Assembly: GCF_000011205.1 (NCBI RefSeq)
Contig: NC_003106.2
Location: 620,001-684,000, forward strand
DNA length: 64,000 bases
DNA from: Sulfurisphaera tokodaii str. 7
GTDB taxonomy: Archaea; Thermoproteota; Thermoprotei_A; Sulfolobales; Sulfolobaceae
Direction: 5' to 3'
Part shown: positions 18,958 through 27,893 of the stretch, piece after piece
How the letters are laid out: each line of letters begins with the position of its first letter
How positions within the stretch are numbered: the first letter of the stretch is position 1
Notes under the pieces: generated by a model
What the model saw: the letters and a program-made list of their open reading frames with translations, nothing else
Databases searched by the model: none
What the model was told of the DNA's origin: nothing
Translations under genes and position numbers: made by a program

Positions 18958-19497
18958 ATGGTCAAGATTCTTTTTTTAACTAATGATAAAAAGTTCTACT
19001 ATGATGGCAAAAGAATAAAAGAAGTAAAATATATAAAAGACCTAAACGGAGTTGAAGTTAGGTTTGCAAGACCGATGATAGTATATGATACCGATTTACC
19101 TCTCTCATATTTCGTAGAAGAGTTGGGAGACGTTAATTTAGGAGATTATACTCTTAATCAACTCACACAAATACTTTACTTTAACAATTCCATAGTTTAT
19201 GTAAACCACGAAAAAAAGGAGATTGAAATATTCGTGGAAGGTGGGAAAGTAATAAAACTTCCTTACTCTTCACTTCCCTTACTAAGGTATTATTTAGCAA
19301 AGATTGGGAGAATATTACTAGAAAGTATCTCATTCGAATATCTCGAAACTCTTTCCTACTCCAAAATCGATGAATTGTTCCTTAGTGACGAGGCTCTTAG
19401 CGAGATTCCCACTACAGTGAGCAGGAGCTATTTTAGAAGCTTGAGAAGAAAGCTTATTAATAACATCCTTAACATGTTGGTCATCAGAAGAAAGTAA
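18958..19497 (+). CDS. Hypothetical protein overlapping an antisense gene
   Basis: 179 residues with no recognised family. The first 130 residues read as beta strands and helices with acidic and hydrophobic patches (MVKILFLTNDKKFYYDGKRI, then VEVRFARPMIVYD). The last 56 codons lie opposite the C-terminus of the beta-lactamase-fold gene. Because that C-terminus looks conserved, the end of this protein may be a read-through extension after loss of an earlier stop. The first part is likely real, as the frame is long and starts from an ATG. Confidence 0.5.
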   Translation: MVKILFLTNDKKFYYDGKRIKEVKYIKDLNGVEVRFARPMIVYDTDLPLSYFVEELGDVNLGDYTLNQLTQILYFNNSIVYVNHEKKEIEIFVEGGKVIKLPYSSLPLLRYYLAKIGRILLESISFEYLETLSYSKIDELFLSDEALSEIPTTVSRSYFRSLRRKLINNILNMLVIRRK

Positions 19498-20172
19498 ATG
19501 AAATCCTCCTAAAACGGCATATATTTTATTTACACCAGTAACTTCTTTTGCATAATTTATAATATTTAGGATATTAGAATGACCACAGCCAGTTAAAATA
19601 ACAAGCCCCCTAGGAGTATTTATAAATAATGCAATATCATCATATAATTTATCTTCCTCAATACCCTCTTCTGATGCCTTAAATAATCCAGAATTATATT
19701 CCTTATATCCGTACCTCTTTACTTCACCGCTAAACATAACCCCTTTAGTAAACTCTAATGGCTTTTTAGTAAGAATTAAATTGAAATTTTTCTCTAATTC
19801 CTCCCTTGTTAAAGGTAATCCTATGTATTGTAATCTCCCACTCCAATTTAGAAACTTCTTCTCGCTGATAGAAGGATGTGCAATCAATGTTTTTCCCTTT
19901 AGAAGTTCAAGAAGTTCCTTATTTCCTAAACCACCAGTATGATCTGAATGACCGTGGCTTAAAACTACATAATCAACCTTTGATAAGTCTATACCTAAGA
20001 GTTTGGCATTGTGAAGTACTGGTAACCCAGAATTTCCTAGATCATATAATATTCTGATCTGATCAGCTTCAATATATGCCGAGAATCCCCATTCACCAAT
20101 TAGCGGAGGAATTATTGTGCTAGTGAAATTGTCGCTTAAGACCGTTATTTTTAACCTTTTAACTTGTTCCAT
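19330..20172 (-). CDS. Metallo-beta-lactamase-fold hydrolase
   Basis: 280 residues. The motif HGHSDH (in VVLSHGHSDHTGGLGN), a later LTGCGHSN and IYAVLGGFHLL, and APAHCSGN complete the metal site of the family with the DHPS/MJ0296-like group (annotated as dihydropterin-6-yl-methyl-aminobenzene phosphate synthases). The ending FIDFGVGKSFEIFE matches that group, which supports the gene running through the zone it shares with the opposite-strand gene. The true substrate is unknown. It is probably co-transcribed with the maleate isomerase-like gene 30 bases upstream. Confidence 0.85.
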   Translation of the reverse strand: MEQVKRLKITVLSDNFTSTIIPPLIGEWGFSAYIEADQIRILYDLGNSGLPVLHNAKLLGIDLSKVDYVVLSHGHSDHTGGLGNKELLELLKGKTLIAHPSISEKKFLNWSGRLQYIGLPLTREELEKNFNLILTKKPLEFTKGVMFSGEVKRYGYKEYNSGLFKASEEGIEEDKLYDDIALFINTPRGLVILTGCGHSNILNIINYAKEVTGVNKIYAVLGGFHLLSSDDQHVKDVINKLSSQASKIAPAHCSGNLAKSLVTKEQFIDFGVGKSFEIFE

Positions 20173-20202
20173 AAACTTTTTTCTTTTTGATAGTTTATAT
20201 TT

Positions 20203-20874
20203 CTAAAACCCTGGAAGTTTTGCTTTTATCTTTAATTTATTTAATGCTTCCCACATTGCAGCAGCATTTTCTGAAACTACTGGCATATCTAAATCCTCAT
20301 GTAAGTATTGAACAGCTTCATAAGTTGAAAGTGCTGTACAAGCAATATATACTGCATCAGCCTTAAGAACTTCATTTAAATGCCTTTTTACTAACCTATA
20401 TATTGTGAAAATTGGTGTATTTGAGATATCTATTCCTCTAATTTTTCCCAATCCATCATAGCCAACTATTTCAAACCCCTTATTTCTCCACCATTCTACT
20501 TCTTCTAAAGTCCTCTCCTTTATATAAGGAGTTCCTATCCAAAGTTTTCTAACATTTAATTTCTTAAGTAGTTCATATACAGATTCTTCTGGTATAACTA
20601 CATCTTTTATTACTCTCTTTATAACATGAGCATGTTTATGAGTACCATAAGTTCTACCGTAAATAATTATGTCTGAGACTTCAGCTAACAAAGAGTAAGA
20701 GTATTTCAACTCTTTCTCAAATTCTTCTACATTTTCTGGTTCACATCCTTTAGTAGGCTTCATTCTCGTTGAGTGTATAGAAACACCTTCTGGTGCCATT
20801 TTCCATAAATCGTATTCCATTCCTGCATTATTAGCTGGCAATATAACTCCTATCCTACCTCTTCCTCCAGGCAT
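20203..20874 (-). CDS. Maleate isomerase/Asp-Glu racemase-like protein, first Cys replaced
   Basis: 223 residues of the aspartate/glutamate racemase superfamily, closest to maleate cis-trans isomerase and arylmalonate decarboxylase. The second catalytic site is intact ([13 protein letters not shown]). At the first site the family has YACTSG, but here it reads YGRTYG, with Arg where the first Cys should be. Two-base racemisation is therefore unlikely. A single-Cys reaction such as decarboxylation or isomerisation is possible, but this is inference. A paralogue with the same change lies at 30926-31558. It is diverged from the next gene by only 37 bases. Confidence 0.75.
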
Positions 20875-20911
20875 TGTAACCTTTTTTATTACATGTAACT
20901 ATAAAAGTTCT

Positions 20912-21613
20912 GTGAGTATTAAGACAAAAATTAGAAAAGCAATAAAGGATTTTTTTCAGTATGAGAAGGAAGGGGATAAGAAGATCTTAAAGAGAGCTTT
21001 ATCTCATATCAGGTACGAGAATGGTTATCTTATTATTAGAGATGAGAAGATTAAGATGGATAGGGAAGAAGATGTAATTGGAGTCTTTCTTGCTAATATA
21101 CCATATATAGTACTAGGGAAAGGCGAGTTACACTGGGATTTACCAGATAAAGTGATAAAAATTCAAAATAGTGCATTGAAGCTGTTGGAATGTGGAATAA
21201 ATGATGTTGCGACATTGGAAATTTATCTAGTTATGGAAATGGCTTTGAGATCTTTATACTCAGAATATGTTAAAAGTGGGGTAATTATTCAATATAAGGA
21301 TAAGAAAATTAAAGTTAATAACATAGATTATAGACGCTTAAAACTTTATATAAGAAGAAAAGGATGGAGTAAGTATAAGGTTAAAGTTAATGGCGAGGTT
21401 TTTCCTTATTCTCAAGGTTCATTATTAAGTTGGGCTGAGAAATTTATGGATGATAAATTAAGTTTTGTTTTTAGACTATCTGTAAATGTTAGGAATCTTT
21501 TAGCTCACGGAGAGGTAGAATGGAACTTATTTCCTACAGTAAGAAGCCTAGAATCAGCCTCTCATGCTTCATGGTTAGTATTTCAGAAACTAAAAACTTA
21601 CATGAAATCTTAA
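20912..21613 (+). CDS. Hypothetical protein with an RxxxxH motif (HEPN-like?)
   Basis: 233 residues, basic, mostly helical after residue 70. Near the C-terminus [17 protein letters not shown] contains R-N-L-L-A-H, a match to the Rx4-6H active-site pattern of HEPN-fold ribonucleases, set in a helical context (helices over 150-230). This is a motif match only; a non-enzymatic HEPN-like fold is equally possible. The start is GTG. A hairpin follows the stop. No MNT antitoxin partner lies beside it. Confidence 0.5.
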   Translation: MSIKTKIRKAIKDFFQYEKEGDKKILKRALSHIRYENGYLIIRDEKIKMDREEDVIGVFLANIPYIVLGKGELHWDLPDKVIKIQNSALKLLECGINDVATLEIYLVMEMALRSLYSEYVKSGVIIQYKDKKIKVNNIDYRRLKLYIRRKGWSKYKVKVNGEVFPYSQGSLLSWAEKFMDDKLSFVFRLSVNVRNLLAHGEVEWNLFPTVRSLESASHASWLVFQKLKTYMKS

Positions 21614-21623
21614 CTATTTTTAA

Positions 21624-21645
21624 AATATGTTTTCCTTAACATATT
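21624..21645 (+). terminator. Hairpin after the HEPN-like gene
   Basis: AATATGTT and AACATATT form a perfect 8-bp stem around TTCCTT, 11 bases after the stop codon. There is no long T-run directly after, so termination is only likely. Confidence 0.35.
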
Positions 21646-21796
21646 ATGAAATGGAAATAAATAGGTTTGTTTAATACTTACTTATATATCTGCTTAAAAA
21701 ATCGTAGTACCATTCTCTTGTTTGTATATAACTTAAATTGAAGGAAAAGAGTTTCATTGAAATTCCTTTTAATAACGATAGGATTTAGAAGTAAAA

Positions 21797-21804
21797 TTTA
21801 TAAG
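21797..21804 (+). promoter_or_regulatory. TATA box of the Sso10a-like gene
   Basis: TTTATAAG is centred 28 nt before the ATG at 21828. This spacing favours that ATG over the TTG one codon earlier. Confidence 0.5.
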
Positions 21805-21827
21805 TTTCTTTCGGTTATTAGTATTTG

Positions 21828-22133
21828 ATGACAGAAGCCCAAGTTGGAAGAAAAAAGAGGACTAGGTATGAAATAATACATGATATACTATCTCAATGCG
21901 AGAATGGAGCAAAGAAAACTTGGTTAATGTATAAGGCAAATCTAAGCTATGAACTAACAAACAACTATATAAACAAGTTAGTAGAAAAAGAACTAATAGT
22001 ACAAAAGGACGGTCTATATTATCTAACCGATAAGGGCAGAAAATTACTAGATCTCCTCAAGGATTATAAGGAAAAGAAATCTGGTTTAGACAAGGTAGTT
22101 GCTCAAATAAAGGAGATTTACGGAGAAGACTAA
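21828..22133 (+). CDS. Sso10a-type winged-helix DNA-binding protein
   Basis: 101 residues. The winged-helix core (YEIIHDILSQCENGAKKTW, LMYKANLSYELTNNYINKLVEKELI, then YYLTDKGRKLLDLL) is followed by a long basic and acidic C-terminal helix. This is the layout of Sso10a proteins, which dimerise through an antiparallel coiled coil and bind or bridge DNA. With Sso7d it is part of the Sulfolobales chromatin set. It may also act as a regulator. It has its own promoter and a T-rich terminator. Confidence 0.8.
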   Translation: MTEAQVGRKKRTRYEIIHDILSQCENGAKKTWLMYKANLSYELTNNYINKLVEKELIVQKDGLYYLTDKGRKLLDLLKDYKEKKSGLDKVVAQIKEIYGED

Positions 22134-22162
22134 GTTTTTTAAAACTAAGCTTTTTATTTTTT
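22133..22162 (+). terminator. Terminator of the Sso10a-like gene
   Basis: AGTTTT and AAAACT form a 6-bp stem around TT, beginning at the stop codon, and are followed by two T-runs (TTTTTATTTTTT). It ends the Sso10a transcript just before the next gene. Confidence 0.5.
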
Positions 22163-22180
22163 CTTTCTCAATACTCCTTT

Positions 22181-22759
22181 ATGAATGTTGTAATTTTTGC
22201 TTCAAGTAGAGAAGCAGATATGGAAGAACCTGTCTTTTGTGATAGAGATAGCGTTAAAGTGGATGCAAGTAAATGCACTGGAAGAAGTATATCCGTTGCA
22301 CCTTTTATAACTAGGTATCTAAAAGATCTCGGATATCATGTTACTGTTATTGATCCTTTTGCTGATGATACTCCCTACGAAGCCGATAATGTAATAAAAG
22401 GTACCAGTTTTCAAGTACCCGATGAAATAGTAAAAGATGCTTATGTAGTAGTAGCTACTAGGCACGTCTATGATACTTGGGCCATAATGAAATCTGTTTT
22501 AGGAGGTGCTAAGGAGATTTTTGTTATCATGAGTATAAAAAGAGCTAAAGTAATAATGAAAAGGCTTTTACAAGCTGGAATTTCTAAGGAACAAATAAAA
22601 AGATTAAGAATACCGGCTGGATTAGATATTGGTGCAAAGAATGAAAAAGAAATTGCTTTAAGTATTGTTGCAGAAATTTTGGCTGTATCAAGAAATGCCA
22701 GCGGTAGACCTCTTTCTGAAGTTAAGGAATTCAGCAAAATAGTTGAGGAGTTAGAATAA
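22181..22759 (+). CDS. XdhC-like Rossmann protein
   Basis: 192 residues. The C-terminal half holds IPAGLDIGAKNEKEIALSIVAEILAVS, the signature of XdhC/CoxI proteins, which bind molybdenum cofactor and help to mature molybdenum hydroxylases. The N-terminal part reads as a Rossmann unit (HVTVIDPF, then VVVATRHVYDTW). The N-terminal XdhC domain of full-length members is not present, giving a short form. No molybdenum hydroxylase lies beside it. The 3' end overlaps the next, convergent gene by 9 bases. Confidence 0.75.
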   Translation: MNVVIFASSREADMEEPVFCDRDSVKVDASKCTGRSISVAPFITRYLKDLGYHVTVIDPFADDTPYEADNVIKGTSFQVPDEIVKDAYVVVATRHVYDTWAIMKSVLGGAKEIFVIMSIKRAKVIMKRLLQAGISKEQIKRLRIPAGLDIGAKNEKEIALSIVAEILAVSRNASGRPLSEVKEFSKIVEELE

Positions 22760-23245
22760 TTTTGTACCGCAGTTAAGGCAGAATTTAGCTCCAGGAGGAT
22801 TTTGATAACCGCATTGTGAACATCTGATTCCAGCAGTTTGTGCCATTGGTTGACTCATTGGTTGCTGAGGAGTTGGCATAGGTTGTTGTTGCATTGGTAA
22901 AGGCATATCATACATCCCATCAGTTATTTGCTTATCAATTGTTCCAAATAGTCTGTGGTTTATTAATTCTCTACCTAAAGGTCCTATATGTTCCTCTTCA
23001 ACAATTATTGAAAACTCATTTGGATAACCTCTAAGTCTTACTATAACATTTTCAACATGATGAAAGTGACCTTTTTTCATAGCTCTTATTTCATAATCAT
23101 AATATTGCGGCATACCAGGTTGCATCATCATTGGTGTAGTTAATTGCATAACTTGACTTTCCCAACCCTCACTTAGAAAGAGGTTATTAATTTCTTGGGC
23201 TAAAAGGGGTATGTTAACATATCTACCAGTATAGGTCTTCTGCAT
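22751..23245 (-). CDS. Zinc-ribbon protein
   Basis: 164 residues. The first 105 residues form one domain with beta strands (YDYEIRAMKKGHFHHVENVIVRL). A linker of Pro, Met and Gln (about 115-138, PLPMQQQPMPTPQQPM) joins it to a C-terminal zinc ribbon, CSQCG and CLNCG. The ribbon could bind nucleic acid or a protein. Family function is unknown to me. It is conserved in layout with other archaeal proteins that end in such ribbons. Confidence 0.65.
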   Translation of the reverse strand: MQKTYTGRYVNIPLLAQEINNLFLSEGWESQVMQLTTPMMMQPGMPQYYDYEIRAMKKGHFHHVENVIVRLRGYPNEFSIIVEEEHIGPLGRELINHRLFGTIDKQITDGMYDMPLPMQQQPMPTPQQPMSQPMAQTAGIRCSQCGYQNPPGAKFCLNCGTKLF

Positions 23246-23402
23246 AAATAAGAATAATGTGAAAAGTAAATAAACCTTTCCCTTTCATAAAACCTTATGT
23301 TTACTTATACTTTACTATCAGAATATTTTTAATTAAAACATTTGAAATAAAAAAAGATTAAAGCAAGGCCCTTATTTATAATTATTAATTCGAAAAGTGT
23401 TT

Positions 23403-23434
23403 CGCCTAAAGGCGTTAAAAAACTAAAAAGTTTT
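23403..23434 (+). promoter_or_regulatory. Two small hairpins upstream of amt
   Basis: CGCC-TAAA-GGCG (23403-23414) is followed by AAAACT-AAAA-AGTTTT (23419-23434), two perfect inverted repeats in tandem, 52 bases before the ammonium transporter start. They could be a regulator site or the end of an RNA from upstream; no gene reaches here from the left on this strand. Confidence 0.35.
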
Positions 23435-23485
23435 AATGAAAATATCAAAAATGCTTATAACCAATTTAGAATTAAATGGTTATCG

Positions 23486-25042
23486 ATGGAAATTCAAAAA
23501 ACCTTTCCCCAAAATAATCTTATAAAGTTATTAATAATACTAATTAGTTTTTCAATCATTCTATTATCATTACACTCATTTGGACAGACATCATCAAATA
23601 CTACAGCAGAAATACAGAGTTTAAATCAAAGTATTTTGGCTTTAGAAAATCATACAGCAGATTACCCATCTGCAGCAGTTCCTAGCTGGTTAGATACGGG
23701 TAGTAATGCATGGATGCTTACGGCTGCAACGTTTGTAGGACTTCAAAGTGTACCTGGTGTAGCACTATATTATGCTGGATTATCCAAAAAGAAATATGCT
23801 GTAAATTCCGCATTAATGGTATTTTATGCTTTTGCTGCAGTTTTAGTTGTTTGGATGATAGCTGGTTATAATGCTGGTTTTGGTCATCCTGCATTACTTA
23901 GTATTAACGGTTATGGAATTTTAGGTTATCCATTACCAGCATGGTTAGGTCACTATGAAGCTAGTCAAACCGTATTTGGTCCAACTGGAACACCGGTAGA
24001 TATTCCAACATCTACTTACATATTCTTCCAATTTGTCTTTGCCGCAATAACTCCAGTATTATTAGCTGGAGGAGTATTAGAGAGAATGAATTTCAAAGCA
24101 TGGATGATATTTGTACCCTTCTGGAGTTTATTAGTATATAGCCCAGTAGCTTATTGGTTATTTGCTGGTGGATGGTTAAATCAACTAGGAGCTGTAGACT
24201 TTAGCGGAGGATATGTTATCCATGTAGATGCCGGAGTCGGTGCGTTAGCTGCTGCATTAGCAATAGGTCCTAGATTAGCATCTGAAAGAAAATTAGAAGC
24301 TCATAGCTTACCATTAGTTCTTGCAGGAGCTGGTTTAATTTGGTTAGGATGGGATGGATTTAACGGTGGTGATCCCGGTGGTGCAACAATCGATGCTGCA
24401 ATAGCAGTATTAAATACAAATATTGCAACAGCTGTTAGTGCAATAACTTGGATGTTAATGGATATGGCATTCTTTAAGAAACCAACATTAGTGGGTGCAA
24501 CAAGTGGTGCAATAACTGGACTTGTAGCTATTACGCCAGCTGCAGGATATGTAAATGGTTGGGAAGCAATGCTTATTGGAATTGCATCTGGAAGTATACC
24601 ATGGTTATCTCTGTATAAATTTGAGCCTAGACTGAAAGTTGATGATACATTAGGAGTATTCTCTACTCACGGTATTGCAGGAATAGTGGGAGGATTGTTA
24701 ACTGGTGTGTTCGCAGATCCAAATGTGACACAATATGTGGATCCAACGTTAAAAGGTGCTTTATATGGTAACTTATATCAACTAGGAATACAAGCTGCCG
24801 CTGCAGCAGTAGTATTTGTTTATGATTTTGCAATAACTTTTGGTCTGTTAAAGTTAATAGGACTATTCATACCATTGCAAGCACCACCTGATACATTAGC
24901 TATCGGTGATTATGCAATGCATGGAGAAGTAGCATATTCTGAACTACTAGCTACTTTACCAGAATCGCAGATAAAGAAAGAAGAAATTAGAGAAGAGGCA
25001 CAAGAAGAGAAAGAAGATCCAGATGAGAAAAAATCTAAATAA
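23486..25042 (+). CDS. amt: Ammonium transporter (Amt/Rh family)
   Basis: 518 residues with an N-terminal hydrophobic stretch (about 12-35) that may be a signal, then 11 membrane helices. Family signatures are present: [21 protein letters not shown], with the first pore His, and [19 protein letters not shown], with the second pore His. [13 protein letters not shown] is the helix-1/2 mark. It imports ammonium. The C-terminus after [12 protein letters not shown] is long and acidic with a Lys/Glu tail, unlike the short bacterial tails. No glnB (PII) gene lies beside it. Confidence 0.93.
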   Translation: MEIQKTFPQNNLIKLLIILISFSIILLSLHSFGQTSSNTTAEIQSLNQSILALENHTADYPSAAVPSWLDTGSNAWMLTAATFVGLQSVPGVALYYAGLSKKKYAVNSALMVFYAFAAVLVVWMIAGYNAGFGHPALLSINGYGILGYPLPAWLGHYEASQTVFGPTGTPVDIPTSTYIFFQFVFAAITPVLLAGGVLERMNFKAWMIFVPFWSLLVYSPVAYWLFAGGWLNQLGAVDFSGGYVIHVDAGVGALAAALAIGPRLASERKLEAHSLPLVLAGAGLIWLGWDGFNGGDPGGATIDAAIAVLNTNIATAVSAITWMLMDMAFFKKPTLVGATSGAITGLVAITPAAGYVNGWEAMLIGIASGSIPWLSLYKFEPRLKVDDTLGVFSTHGIAGIVGGLLTGVFADPNVTQYVDPTLKGALYGNLYQLGIQAAAAAVVFVYDFAITFGLLKLIGLFIPLQAPPDTLAIGDYAMHGEVAYSELLATLPESQIKKEEIREEAQEEKEDPDEKKSK

Positions 25043-25280
25043 TTTTTATTAAGATAGAATTCTTTATTTTCTCCTAGTAGAAGACCATTCTTTGATAACT
25101 TTTTATAGACTCTCATATTTCCTCAGCCAATAAATTTCTCTAAAAATTACATAGAAAATATAAAGAACTTCTTATTTGATTCCATGAACTAGGTCTCAGA
25201 TAGGTACAGAGACAGAATCAAAAGTCCCACAATTAGTAGTATAAGGCCCATAAATACGAATATGATAAATTATAGTGGGA

Positions 25281-25622
25281 TCAAAATTCCTCATAAACGT
25301 CAATGAACTTTTTATACCACTCCTCATACTCTTTTCTTGTTACAACGTGAAGTTCTAGCGGATCTCCAAAACCTATCTTCTCTTTAATTAGCGAAGATAT
25401 TACAGCTTTATCCCAAGCACTCTTTCCCTTTTCAGTTATAATAAGTACATCTATATCACTATCAATTCTGTAATTTCCTCTAGCTATTGAACCGAAGAGT
25501 ATCACTCTACATTCTGGATCAATATTCTCAACACATATCCTTTTTATTTTTCTAACGTAATCCCTAGCCTTAGCGAGGATCTCCTTTCTCTGACTCCACC
25601 ACTTATATAATTCCCAATACAT
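25281..25622 (-). CDS. MNT-type nucleotidyltransferase (antitoxin)
   Basis: 113 residues. VILFGSIARGNYRIDSDIDVLIIT carries the GSx10DxD active site of minimal nucleotidyltransferases. With the HEPN gene just upstream (20-base overlap) it forms a HEPN/MNT toxin-antitoxin pair, in which the MNT enzyme modifies the HEPN toxin by AMP addition in the studied cases. The basic N-terminal helix (residues 1-35) precedes the core. Confidence 0.88.
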   Translation of the reverse strand: MYWELYKWWSQRKEILAKARDYVRKIKRICVENIDPECRVILFGSIARGNYRIDSDIDVLIITEKGKSAWDKAVISSLIKEKIGFGDPLELHVVTRKEYEEWYKKFIDVYEEF

Positions 25623-25974
25623 GTAGAATCTCCTCGACCACTTTCAAAGCTTTCTCAACAGTATTTTCCTCATATTTATAAGGTAAATATCTTGCTGTAA
25701 TATATGACTGCTCAATTAAATCTAAAAGTACATTTTGCTCGTTCATTATCCTCTCTAATTCTTTATTTTTTGTTATTTCAATAACTTGTTTCATTAATCT
25801 CTTCACGTCATGAGTTTTCTCAAAAGTTCCGGTAAGTTGATAAAGCGTATATTTCAGAGAAAGTTGTAATGCTTGTTCAAGGCTAAACATTGCAAGATTA
25901 TATTTACCCTTACTTAGGTTATCCTTAGCGTTATTAAAGAAATCAATTGCGTTCTCTTTTAAGTATTCTGCCAT
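25603..25974 (-). CDS. HEPN-domain protein (toxin of HEPN/MNT pair 1)
   Basis: 123 residues, fully helical. KGKYNLAMFSLEQALQLSLKYTLYQL and KTHDVKRLMKQ mark the HEPN fold, and YITARYLPYKYEENT is the conserved late helix. A classic Rx4-6H motif is not visible at that helix, which reads ARYLPYKY, so nuclease activity is uncertain. It precedes the MNT gene with an overlap, typical for a co-translated toxin-antitoxin unit. Confidence 0.82.
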   Translation of the reverse strand: MAEYLKENAIDFFNNAKDNLSKGKYNLAMFSLEQALQLSLKYTLYQLTGTFEKTHDVKRLMKQVIEITKNKELERIMNEQNVLLDLIEQSYITARYLPYKYEENTVEKALKVVEEILHVLGII

Positions 25975-26507
25975 AGAATAAAATTATAACATATCTTTAT
26001 TAGATTTAGCTCAGGAAGAAGAATTAATCTAAAAAACGAAAAGGTTTAGGGCGAAGTAGAAAACGTTCTTCATAATATAATGAAAATAAAACTCAGGGAG
26101 AAAATAATTATACTGCTTGCGTTAGATTACTTGCATTTCTATAAATTTTAGTATATAGCAATACATTAATCTAGTATATAATTTTTAATAAAGAAAAATC
26201 TTTTAATAAATCTAGTTAAACAACGATTTTATTAAAGATATGCTTCAGTATAGCCCAAGGAAGTTAAATTAGATGTTTACTAGCTTCTAAGAAATACAGA
26301 GCTTAAATATTATTTTCATGAAGAAATATTTTAGTACTATACAGAAAAATACTTTACTTACATTAGGAATCAGATTTTCCTTAATATCTTTAAGTAATGT
26401 ACTACTATTTTTGCACTTAAATTATTCAAATTAGAGGTCTTATTAAGTTGAAAGCAAAAGTCTTATGTAAAGGAATTTATAATAGTTAGTATACACCTAA
26501 ATAACTT
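25975..26507. other. Intergenic region, no gene seen
   Basis: About 530 bases, very A/T-rich, between diverging transcripts. Its left edge should contain the promoter of the HEPN/MNT pair. Its right edge has AATTTATAATAG about 28-35 nt before the tldD start, a likely TATA box. I found no open frame, box C/D pair or strong repeat inside. Confidence 0.5.
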
Positions 26508-27893
26508 ATGGATCTAAATGCGATTCTGAAAAAGTTTTCTGAATTCGAGTATGTTGAGGTAAGGGAACATAAAATAAGTTCTACCCACTTCTTTGTTATT
26601 AACGGTTCCCCTGCTGGTTTAGCTAGTGTCAGTCATTCTGGTTACAGTGTTAGAGCATTTAAGGATTCTGTTATGTACTTTACTTCTTCTTCAGATGTAA
26701 AGGATCTATCTCCTTTGTCATTTTCCTTAAAAGAATGGGAAAAAGGCTACTCTTTGGATCAGAGAACAAGCGGGGAATACTCAGTTAATGAAAAGGAGAA
26801 AATAAAAGATGTGCCACTTGAAGAAAAACAGAAAATTTTTGTTAATATTGCAAATAGTCTAAAAAATATAAAGGTTAATTCCAAAATAGTTTCTGTCATT
26901 TTCAGTTATTCTGAATCAGTTGAGGATAAGAATATTTTGTTTGAAGACGGTACTACTGTTCATGGGTTAGTGCCAAGAATTCATGTCTCAGCAAGTGTTT
27001 CAATGGTTAGTGATAAGGCTAGTGCAACATTTTATGAGGAATTTGGAGGTAGTGGAGGTTTTGAGTTGATAAAAATTTGGGACATAGAAAATGCATTGGC
27101 CGAGAAAATCAGAAACGTTGATGAAGTACTTACAAAGGGTAAAGGAGTTACTCCTGGAAGAAAAGATGTAATATTCAGTAATATGCTATCTGGTATAATG
27201 GCTCATGAGTCTGTAGGTCATCCATTTGAGGCTGACAGAGTTCTTGGTAGGGAATCGGCTCAAGCTGGTTTAAGTTATTTAGTTAATAGAAATTTTGGTG
27301 AGAAAATTGGTTCTGACATTGTTAATGTTATTGATGATCCAACGCTTCCTAACAGTTCTGGATTTTACTTAATTGATGATGAAGGTATTAAGGCTAGGGC
27401 TAAGTTTTTAATAAAAGATGGAAAGATAAACGAATTACTTCAAGATCGATTTTCAGCATATAAATTCGGTGTGAATAGTAATGGTTCTGCTAGGGCTTCA
27501 AGATTTGATAGAGAGCCGTTAGTTAGGATGTCTAACACTTTCTTTATGCCTAGTAATTTTACATTTGATGAGCTTCTTGAAGACGTTAAGGACGGTATTT
27601 ATCTAAAATCCTATATGGAATGGAATATTGATGATCTGAGAATCGGTCAACGCTATATAGGTCTGGAAGCTTATGAAGTTAGAAATGGTGAAATTAAAGA
27701 ACCATTATTATTCCCTGTTATTGAGGGCACAACTTTTGAATTCCTATCTTCAATTGACGCTATAGATAATACTTTAAAGTTTTACTACGGTACCTGCGGA
27801 AAAGGAGATCCGGATCAAGGTATCCCAGTTTGGATGGGTGGGCCAAATATGAGATTAAGGAATATTTCCGTAAAGGTGAGAGGTTATGAATGA
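26508..27893 (+). CDS. tldD: TldD-family metalloprotease subunit
   Basis: 461 residues. MAHESVGHPFEADRVLG contains HESVGH (H233-H238), the HExxxH zinc site of TldD, and GTCGKGDPDQGIPVWMGGPNMRL matches the C-terminal signature. TldD forms a heterodimer with TldE that cleaves unfolded peptides, and in bacteria processes leader peptides such as microcin B17 and CcdA. Its partner follows with an 8-base overlap. It acts in the cytoplasm. Confidence 0.92.
   Translation: MDLNAILKKFSEFEYVEVREHKISSTHFFVINGSPAGLASVSHSGYSVRAFKDSVMYFTSSSDVKDLSPLSFSLKEWEKGYSLDQRTSGEYSVNEKEKIKDVPLEEKQKIFVNIANSLKNIKVNSKIVSVIFSYSESVEDKNILFEDGTTVHGLVPRIHVSASVSMVSDKASATFYEEFGGSGGFELIKIWDIENALAEKIRNVDEVLTKGKGVTPGRKDVIFSNMLSGIMAHESVGHPFEADRVLGRESAQAGLSYLVNRNFGEKIGSDIVNVIDDPTLPNSSGFYLIDDEGIKARAKFLIKDGKINELLQDRFSAYKFGVNSNGSARASRFDREPLVRMSNTFFMPSNFTFDELLEDVKDGIYLKSYMEWNIDDLRIGQRYIGLEAYEVRNGEIKEPLLFPVIEGTTFEFLSSIDAIDNTLKFYYGTCGKGDPDQGIPVWMGGPNMRLRNISVKVRGYE

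Noticed and set aside
22468-22737. An 89-codon minus-strand frame within the XdhC-like gene
   Set aside because: The XdhC signature on the plus strand is clear; the other frame is a shadow.
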